From the NCBI RefSeq assembly GCF_004309355.1, contig NZ_BJCC01000024.1, positions 1-64,000 on the forward strand: DNA of 64,000 nt. Reading direction: 5' to 3'. The notes under the pieces are model-generated. The model did no database searches, had not been told where the DNA came from, and saw only the letters and a program-made list of their open reading frames with translations. The stretch comes from Enterococcus florum. GTDB taxonomy: Bacteria; Bacillota; Bacilli; Lactobacillales; Enterococcaceae. The position numbers and the translations under genes are program-made. How positions within the stretch are numbered: position 1 is the first letter of the stretch; each line of letters opens with the position of its first letter. Shown one piece after another: positions 58,558 through 64,000 of the stretch.

Positions 58558-59313
58558 ATGGACATTGAAACCAGGGCCCGAGCCTATTCTTCAGAATTAA
58601 GTACCACAGATAAAGAGATTCTGGCTTACATCTTAAATCATAAAGCAGCGATCATATCGATGGGCGTCAGTGAATTATCTAAGAAGGTCCACGTCTCCAA
58701 TTCTTCGATTGTTCGCTTGACCAAAAAGCTGAAATTTAAAGGTTTTTCAGAAATGAAATTTTATTTAGAACAGTCACTCAAGGTGAAAACAGAGGAACCC
58801 ACTCAAAGTACACTGGATTTGCAAACAAAGGATTTGGAGCAGACACAGCGGTTGCTGCAGCAAACGGATTTTAGCGAGCTGGTGGAAAAGATGTATCAGG
58901 CCGAAACGATTTATTGTTACGGGACTGGTTTTTCTCAGAAAAACTCGCTGTCGGAACTGTCACAAGCCATGATGTATATGAATAAACGAGTATTATCTTT
59001 TCCAGCAAAACGAGAATTCGACATGAATATGCCGCTGATTACACAAAAAGACCTCGTGATCATCCTTTCCTTAACTGGAGAGACCGATGAAATCAAAGAG
59101 AATATACACATGCTGAAGCTGCGCAGCATTCCATTGGTATCGATCACCAATCTTGCAAAAAACTATTTAGCAGAGCAAGCCGATTTTAACTTGTTTTATG
59201 CCGCCACACCGTTTCCTGGCATCGCTAATCAGCAGGAAAGCTTTTATTCATTTATCTCTTTAAAATTAGTCATTGACACATTGATTAGGAAATATTTTGA
59301 ACGGTTAGAATGA
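58558..59313 (+). CDS. RpiR-family regulator
   Basis: 251 aa. HTH MGVSELSKKVHVSNSSIVRL near 39, SIS domain about 105-230 (IYCYGTGFSQKNSL and VIILSLTGETDEIKENI). It is the third RpiR-type regulator in the window, here located within the operon after the EIICB. A TATAAT-like element just upstream (58530) may give extra transcription. Confidence 0.9.
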   Translation: MDIETRARAYSSELSTTDKEILAYILNHKAAIISMGVSELSKKVHVSNSSIVRLTKKLKFKGFSEMKFYLEQSLKVKTEEPTQSTLDLQTKDLEQTQRLLQQTDFSELVEKMYQAETIYCYGTGFSQKNSLSELSQAMMYMNKRVLSFPAKREFDMNMPLITQKDLVIILSLTGETDEIKENIHMLKLRSIPLVSITNLAKNYLAEQADFNLFYAATPFPGIANQQESFYSFISLKLVIDTLIRKYFERLE

Positions 59314-59325
59314 AAGGGGACCACC

Positions 59326-59751
59326 ATGTACCAATCGATGATTCAACGCATTTCCACAAAGCAGTTGACCGGATTTTTGATTTTTTTCTGGTCATTGACC
59401 ATGATCGCCTCGGGACTTTGGCTCTTTTTGCAGGTTCAGCAGCAGGGATTAGTCACCCTATTGCAGCATTCTGTATTTGCTTTGTATATTTTCTTGCTCC
59501 TATTTTTATCGCTTCTGAAGCTGCTGGTATTGGTTCAGTTCCAATCTACCGTATTTAGTGCAACTGTTCTTTTGCTGGTGGAGCTATTATCGTTGAATCT
59601 CATGATGATTTTGCCGCTTTGGCTGTTGCGAAATCGCATGTCGAATCAAGAAAAGCATCGATCAGTGCAGGATATCTGCCTCTTAGTCTTGTTGTTGGCA
59701 GCCGTACTTTTGCAACTACTGCTGCTTCTGCAACTTTGTCAGTTAAACTAA
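59326..59751 (+). CDS. Small integral membrane protein of the alpha-glucoside operon
   Basis: 141 aa, four predicted membrane segments separated by short loops (FLIFFWSLTMIASGLWLFLQ, LYIFLLLFLSLLKLLVLVQF, a third near 80-100 and a fourth LLVLLLAAVLLQLLLLLQL), with an NRMSNQEKH loop. Very rich in Leu. No family is recognised. It sits between the RpiR and EIIA genes, so a role with the PTS is possible but not shown. Confidence 0.7.
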   Translation: MYQSMIQRISTKQLTGFLIFFWSLTMIASGLWLFLQVQQQGLVTLLQHSVFALYIFLLLFLSLLKLLVLVQFQSTVFSATVLLLVELLSLNLMMILPLWLLRNRMSNQEKHRSVQDICLLVLLLAAVLLQLLLLLQLCQLN

Positions 59752-59766
59752 AAAAGGAGGAAGCGT

Positions 59767-60228
59767 ATGTTCAATAAATTATTCAAAAAGAAAACCTCTG
59801 TTTACCAACCCGTCTCTGGGACAGTCATTTCCTTACAGGAGGTCGACGATGAAGTCTTCTCCAGTGAAATGATGGGGATAGGCTTTGCTGTCAGACCAGA
59901 TAGCAGTGAAATCGTTTCTCCGATTGCGGGAACGATCGATAGTATTTTTCCGACGAAACATGCCTTCACGATGAAGGGGCCGCAGGGAATCGAGCTGCTA
60001 GTCCATATTGGAACAGATACCGTCGAACTAAACGGTGAAGGCTTTGAACTGTTGGTCAAAGCAGGCGATCAAGTGGCTGCGCAACAGTCCATTATGAACG
60101 TTGATTTCAAAGCAATAAAAGAGGCAGGAAAGGGGACCGAGGTTATGGTGGTTTTTCCTAATCTTGAAAAAAACCGAAACGAACAATTCGACGTATCCAA
60201 TCAGAGAACATTGGTAGCCGAATTGTAA
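59767..60228 (+). CDS. PTS EIIA, glucose (Crr) type
   Basis: 153 aa single EIIA domain: VYQPVSGTVISLQEVDDEVF near 12, supporting His in PTKHAFTM and phosphorylated His in LLVHIGTDTVELNGEGF near 81. It should phosphorylate the EIIB domain of the 56941 permease. A strong terminator follows. Confidence 0.92.
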   Translation: MFNKLFKKKTSVYQPVSGTVISLQEVDDEVFSSEMMGIGFAVRPDSSEIVSPIAGTIDSIFPTKHAFTMKGPQGIELLVHIGTDTVELNGEGFELLVKAGDQVAAQQSIMNVDFKAIKEAGKGTEVMVVFPNLEKNRNEQFDVSNQRTLVAEL

Positions 60229-60243
60229 AAGAAAATAGGAGAA

Positions 60244-60286
60244 AAACCGATCGAGGGCTTATTACAAGCACTCGGTCGGTTTTTTG
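60244..60286. terminator. Terminator between the EIIA and MFS genes
   Basis: AAACCGATCGAG pairs with CTCGGTCGGTTT (one mismatch) followed by a T run; also 3' of the convergent MFS gene. Confidence 0.85.
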
Positions 60287-60309
60287 GTCAATCCATCGTA
60301 AAAGATTAT

Positions 60310-61551
60310 TTATTCAGGCAAGTTTTTGCCTTTTTTAATGACGTTTGAAAGGATCATACAAGATACGATACAGCCAACCGCCATCACGATCGCGTAAATG
60401 AACATCATGTTAAAGCCAGTTTTCCCCTGATTGTTGTCCAACCAGCCGCCGATCATAGTGTACATGAAAATATCCGGCGTATACCCAAGACAAGATACGA
60501 TTCCGGAAACACGCCCGGTTTTTGACATCGGAATTCCTGCGTCATCGATAATTGCAAAATATTGGCTGCGCAACAGGTAAATAAAGAACATACCGGCAAC
60601 GAAATTTCCCAAAATGATCGGCAATAATGAAGCGTTAGGCGGCAACACCAGGAACAAACCATAAGAAGCAGCAGTCAGAGCTGCACCACCAATGATCACC
60701 TTCAAACGAGAACCGATTTTATCTGCTAAAAAGCCGCCGATGATTCCGCCGAACGCTTGGATAATATAACGTGTTCCTCCTAAAGTAGAACCACCAGCTA
60801 CCGATAATCCATACACATTGATCGCCAATGTGTTGATGTAGCCGAAGATACCGTACAAGCTGTACCCAAAGAATACAATTGCGACCAGCAACCAAACGCG
60901 GGGTAAAGCCAGTTGCTTGAAGGTGCCGAGAATCACGTCTTTCAATGGTTCGACATTGTCTTCACGGGCCGTATCTTCAATGATAAACCAATTTAAAATT
61001 CCAATAATAATAACAACAATAGCACACGTCCGAATCGCCCAAGCTGTGCCGAGAATATCGTTGGCAAAACGTCCATACACGGCAGTCATCCCAAATACCA
61101 GCAGAGCATTTAAAATTCCCCGCAGACCTTCCTGCAGCCCGAATAGACGGCCTTGTTCAGAAGAGTCTCCCAGCATCCGCGTAGCTTTGATCATCGCAGA
61201 CCAATAGGTGATGATTGTCGATACTCCCATTAAAATGAAGATCAAACGAGCGGTATTAAAAGACGGGAATGTAGAAAACCAGATCCCTAAAGCACCAGTG
61301 GCTAAAAAGGAGATTGTCAACAGCTTGCGGGCAGAAAACTTGTCCGCCACCATTCCGCCTACAAAATAGGAAAAGGTCGCCATCGTGGCATAGCCAGAAG
61401 ACAGCATCCCCATTTGGGCGTTGCTCAAGTTCATGGCTTTCTGGATTGGTACGTAAAAGGTTTCCCGGATATAAGGCAATTGGAAAATAATTCCTGCTCC
61501 GGCGGCTAAGAGAAGTAGCGTCCCATATTTTTTCACAAAATCTTTATTCAT
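60310..61551 (-). CDS. MFS transporter, organophosphate:phosphate antiporter-like
   Basis: 413 aa from the ATG at 61551 (GGAGGGGAAAC upstream on the minus strand). Twelve membrane segments. Start MNKDFVKKYGTLLLLAAGAG and FVGGMVADKFSARKLLTISF near 62. Gene-family pattern (long inter-helix motif, IGSRLKVIIGG) fits the GlpT/UhpT-like group, but the phosphate-binding Arg residues cannot be confirmed by eye. It has a near-consensus promoter. Confidence 0.75.
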   Translation of the reverse strand: MNKDFVKKYGTLLLLAAGAGIIFQLPYIRETFYVPIQKAMNLSNAQMGMLSSGYATMATFSYFVGGMVADKFSARKLLTISFLATGALGIWFSTFPSFNTARLIFILMGVSTIITYWSAMIKATRMLGDSSEQGRLFGLQEGLRGILNALLVFGMTAVYGRFANDILGTAWAIRTCAIVVIIIGILNWFIIEDTAREDNVEPLKDVILGTFKQLALPRVWLLVAIVFFGYSLYGIFGYINTLAINVYGLSVAGGSTLGGTRYIIQAFGGIIGGFLADKIGSRLKVIIGGAALTAASYGLFLVLPPNASLLPIILGNFVAGMFFIYLLRSQYFAIIDDAGIPMSKTGRVSGIVSCLGYTPDIFMYTMIGGWLDNNQGKTGFNMMFIYAIVMAVGCIVSCMILSNVIKKGKNLPE

Positions 61552-61664
61552 CAATGTTTCCCCTCCAACATGTATTTTTTGTCGAAAAAAATTACGACAA
61601 ATCGGTCCGTAATTCGGCACCAATAGTTTGCCGCTACACTTCTCTAGTCTCTAGTAACACGTTT

Positions 61665-61693
61665 AGTGTAAAGGCTTTCCATTTTTATGTCAA
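61665..61693 (-). promoter_or_regulatory. Promoter of the minus-strand MFS gene
   Basis: On the minus strand TTGACA (61688-61693), 17 bases, TACACT (61665-61670). Its 5' leader is about 110 bases long. Confidence 0.75.
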
Positions 61694-61833
61694 CGGTTTT
61701 ATTATAATAAAATATTCAGCAAATTATAATCTTATTTTAATTTAATGGGGTTGAAAAAGATTGTGAATGGCTATATTCTGAGGATGATACAGAAAATTTT
61801 ACCCAAAATATTTTTATTAAAGGAAAATGAGAT

Positions 61834-62946
61834 ATGATAAAATTTGAGCAGGTAGACAAGAAATACGGTGATAATTTTGCGTTGAAACAGATAGATCTTG
61901 AGATCAATCAGGGTGAATTTGTCTGTGTGATCGGCACCAGCGGAAGCGGAAAAACAACACTGATGCGCATGATCAATCGGATGAATGAGCCGACGCAGGG
62001 AAAGGTTTTGATCGATGGAGAAGACGTGCAGACCTATGATGAAGTGGAATTAAGACGCAAGATCGGCTATGTGATCCAGAACATCGGGTTGTTTCCGCAC
62101 ATGACCATTCGCGAAAATATTTTGATTGTGCCAAAACTACTAAAGTGGACGGAGGCGCAAAAGGCTGGTATTGCAGAGGAATTGATTCAAAAAATTGAAT
62201 TGCCTTTAGACTATTTAAACCTGCGACCGAAAAATCTTTCTGGCGGTCAGCAGCAGCGAATTGGCGTGATTCGAGCATTGGCAGCGGACCAGGCGATTCT
62301 TTTAATGGATGAACCTTTTGGTGCATTGGACCCGATTACCCGAGAATCGTTGCAGGAGCTGATCAAAAAATTACAAGCTGATATGAACAAAACCATCGTG
62401 TTTGTGACTCATGATATGGATGAAGCGTTGAAGCTGTCAGATCGAATCGTAATCATGGACAAGGGAGAAATCATCCAATGCGATACACCAGAACATATTG
62501 TCCAGCACCCTGTCAACGAATTTGTAGAAACCTTAATAGGTAAAAATACCAAGTGGAAAAGTTTCCATGATGCATCTCTTGCTGTTCGCGATATTATGCA
62601 AACGGATACATCCGATATTGGACCGGAACAGACGTTGATCGAGGCATTGGAACAAATGGACGCAAAGCAAGTTGATCACTTATGGGTTGTTGACCAGCAC
62701 CACCTTCTTTTAGGGATGCTTCAGCGGTCAGCTATTTCACAAACTACTTTAGCAACTGGGACTGTTCAGCAGCAGATGCAGCCGATAATTGACAACATTA
62801 CTGTAGAAGAGACAGTTAACGAACTGGTCTATCGCTTTTTGCAAACACAGCAAAACATACTGCCAGTGATTGATGCGCAAAATCAATTGGTCGGACAGGT
62901 CACGAGAGAATCAATAGCCGAGATGATCTACGAGCAGATGGGATAG
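61834..62946 (+). CDS. opuCA: Glycine betaine/carnitine/choline ABC transporter ATPase
   Basis: 370 aa. Walker A GTSGSGKTTLMRMINR near 35, signature LSGGQQQRIGVIRAL near 134, Walker B ILLMDEPFGALDP near 154. Two CBS domains fill about 255-370 (DHLWVVDQHHLLLGML and NILPVIDAQNQLVGQV); CBS domains sense ionic strength in the related OpuA. Regulator and operon form fit osmoprotectant uptake. RBS AAAGGAAAATG. Confidence 0.92.
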   Translation: MIKFEQVDKKYGDNFALKQIDLEINQGEFVCVIGTSGSGKTTLMRMINRMNEPTQGKVLIDGEDVQTYDEVELRRKIGYVIQNIGLFPHMTIRENILIVPKLLKWTEAQKAGIAEELIQKIELPLDYLNLRPKNLSGGQQQRIGVIRALAADQAILLMDEPFGALDPITRESLQELIKKLQADMNKTIVFVTHDMDEALKLSDRIVIMDKGEIIQCDTPEHIVQHPVNEFVETLIGKNTKWKSFHDASLAVRDIMQTDTSDIGPEQTLIEALEQMDAKQVDHLWVVDQHHLLLGMLQRSAISQTTLATGTVQQQMQPIIDNITVEETVNELVYRFLQTQQNILPVIDAQNQLVGQVTRESIAEMIYEQMG

Positions 62947-62955
62947 GTGAAACAG

Positions 62956-63582
62956 ATGATGGACTTTTTAACGAACTACGGTGGTCAACTATTGCTAAAG
63001 ACGTGGGAACATCTTTATATTTCCGCCTTGTCTGTGGCACTAGGAATTATAGTTGCAATTCCGTTGGGAGCACTTTTATCAAGAGGAAGGAAAGTATCAG
63101 ATGTTGTGATGCGGATTGTTGGATTTTTGCAAACCGTTCCGTCATTGGCGCTGCTGTCGCTGATGATTCCTGTTTTTGGAATCGGCAAGGCACCTGCGAT
63201 CGCTGCATTGTTTCTTTATTCACTACTGCCGATTTTAAGAAACACATATGCTGGATTGACCAATGTGGATGTACTTTACGCGGACGTCGCGAAGGGTATG
63301 GGCATGTCTTCAATTCAAAGCTTGATTCAAGTGGAACTGCCTCTGGCTTTGAGCGTGATCATGGCTGGGATTCGAATTTCGTGTGTTTATGTGATCTCGT
63401 GGACGACCTTGGCTGCCTACATCGGTGGCGGCGGACTGGGGGATTTCATTTTCCAAGGATTGACACTTTATCGGACGGACCTTCTATTAATGGGAACGAT
63501 TCCGGTAACATTGCTGGCTCTGATCATTGATTTTTTGCTCAAGAAACTGGAGCAAGCAATGGACAAACGTGTGAGAGGGTGA
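62956..63582 (+). CDS. opuCB: Osmoprotectant ABC transporter permease
   Basis: 208 aa from the ATG at 62956, 9 bases after the ATPase stop (GGGATAGGTGA upstream). Six membrane segments and the EAA loop GMGMSSIQSLIQVELPLALS near 117. ARTIPSLALL-like segment here reads LQTVPSLALLSLM, typical of OpuCB/OpuBB. Confidence 0.92.
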   Translation: MMDFLTNYGGQLLLKTWEHLYISALSVALGIIVAIPLGALLSRGRKVSDVVMRIVGFLQTVPSLALLSLMIPVFGIGKAPAIAALFLYSLLPILRNTYAGLTNVDVLYADVAKGMGMSSIQSLIQVELPLALSVIMAGIRISCVYVISWTTLAAYIGGGGLGDFIFQGLTLYRTDLLLMGTIPVTLLALIIDFLLKKLEQAMDKRVRG

Positions 63583-63586
63583 AGAT

Positions 63587-64000
63587 ATGATAAAAAAAAT
63601 CGCACTCAGTGCTGGACTGATTTTGTTGTCGCTCTTTCTGGCTATCCGCGGCTTTTCCAATCAAACCGAGGAAACGATCACGGTTTCCGGCGGAGTGACT
63701 TCAGAAAGTCAAATCATCGGCAATATGATCGTGGAGCTGTTAAAAGCGGAGACGGATCATGATGTGAAATTCCTCAACAATCTTGTGTCGGCTCAGGTCA
63801 ATCAAGTTGCAATGGAACGCAAGGAGTTAAGCATCGCTTCAGTCCGCTATACTGGAACTGATTTAGTCACCACGTTAGGCTTGCCGATCATCAAGGAGCC
63901 TGAAAAGGCCCTGTCCACAGTCCAAAAGGAATTTCAAGAACGCTATCAACAAACTTGGTTTCCAAGCTACGGCTTTGCCAATCAGTTTACATTTATGGTG
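63587..64000 (+). CDS. opuCC: Osmoprotectant ABC transporter substrate-binding protein, partial
   Basis: The first 138 residues are visible before the window ends. N-terminal hydrophobic segment KIALSAGLILLSLFLAIRGF, then a mature-like part beginning EETITVSGGVTSESQIIGNM, the normal start of the OpuCC fold. There is no lipobox cysteine, so the protein would be anchored by its uncleaved helix or released, unlike the usual lipoprotein. GTGAAGAT upstream; starts 4 bases after the permease stop. Confidence 0.88.
   Translation, partial: MIKKIALSAGLILLSLFLAIRGFSNQTEETITVSGGVTSESQIIGNMIVELLKAETDHDVKFLNNLVSAQVNQVAMERKELSIASVRYTGTDLVTTLGLPIIKEPEKALSTVQKEFQERYQQTWFPSYGFANQFTFMV

Overview
The window looks like chromosome from a low-GC Firmicute, most probably an Enterococcus or close relative. 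Evidence: strong AAGGAGG-type ribosome binding sites, sigma-A-like promoters, a Gram-positive LexA box, many PTS permeases, BglG/LicT-type antitermination, and OpuC and AzlCD transporters. The species cannot be named from sequence alone.

Left part (1-26 kb), mixed housekeeping and stress genes. An IS3-family element end (1-54) cuts a transglutaminase-like gene downstream of DUF58 and MoxR genes. Next come azlCD with a divergent LysR gene, two GNAT acetyltransferases, and a MerR-type locus: a cyclophilin-like lipoprotein, a PatB/MalY-type C-S lyase and the MerR regulator. A decayed stretch follows (stop-interrupted csaA, a beta-galactosidase tail). After it lie an aldo/keto reductase, an M20 amidohydrolase, a response regulator/ABC exporter/histidine kinase operon, a phosphotransferase, an MFS pump, a polar amino acid ABC importer, a WYL regulator with a GyrI-like protein, HIRAN and HAD proteins, and a broken DeoR regulator. 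Three promoters (5677, 6261, 19302) share TTGACT, a 19-bp spacer and related dyads, which predicts one MerR regulon joining the lipoprotein, the lyase and the distant importer.

Middle part (26-41 kb), a beta-glucoside island. A divergent RpiR gene faces an epimerase, a GH4 6-phospho-beta-glucosidase and a PTS EIICB. Then come a separate EIIA, a LicT-type antiterminator with two RNA antiterminator sites, an EIIBC with a GH1 enzyme, a second RpiR gene, a full EIIBCA with another GH1 enzyme, a degenerate cytidylate-kinase-like protein and a TSUP transporter.

Right part (41-64 kb). Contents are a maltose-type acetyltransferase, a LexA-boxed Y-family polymerase/YolD cassette, a ZIP-like membrane protein, a self-controlled LacI regulator with GH36 alpha-galactosidase and an MFS transporter, a DUF2255 protein and an NAD(P)-binding protein. 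Then a DeoR-HAD operon diverges, across a perfect 20-bp inverted repeat, from an alpha-glucoside operon (GH4 6-phospho-alpha-glucosidase, EIICB, RpiR, a small membrane protein, EIIA). An organophosphate-type MFS transporter and the start of an opuC osmoprotectant ABC operon close the window.

Several relics (GH1, GH2, DeoR, csaA, IS3 orfA, solo IS ends) show active turnover of accessory genes. I saw no tRNA, rRNA or CRISPR array.
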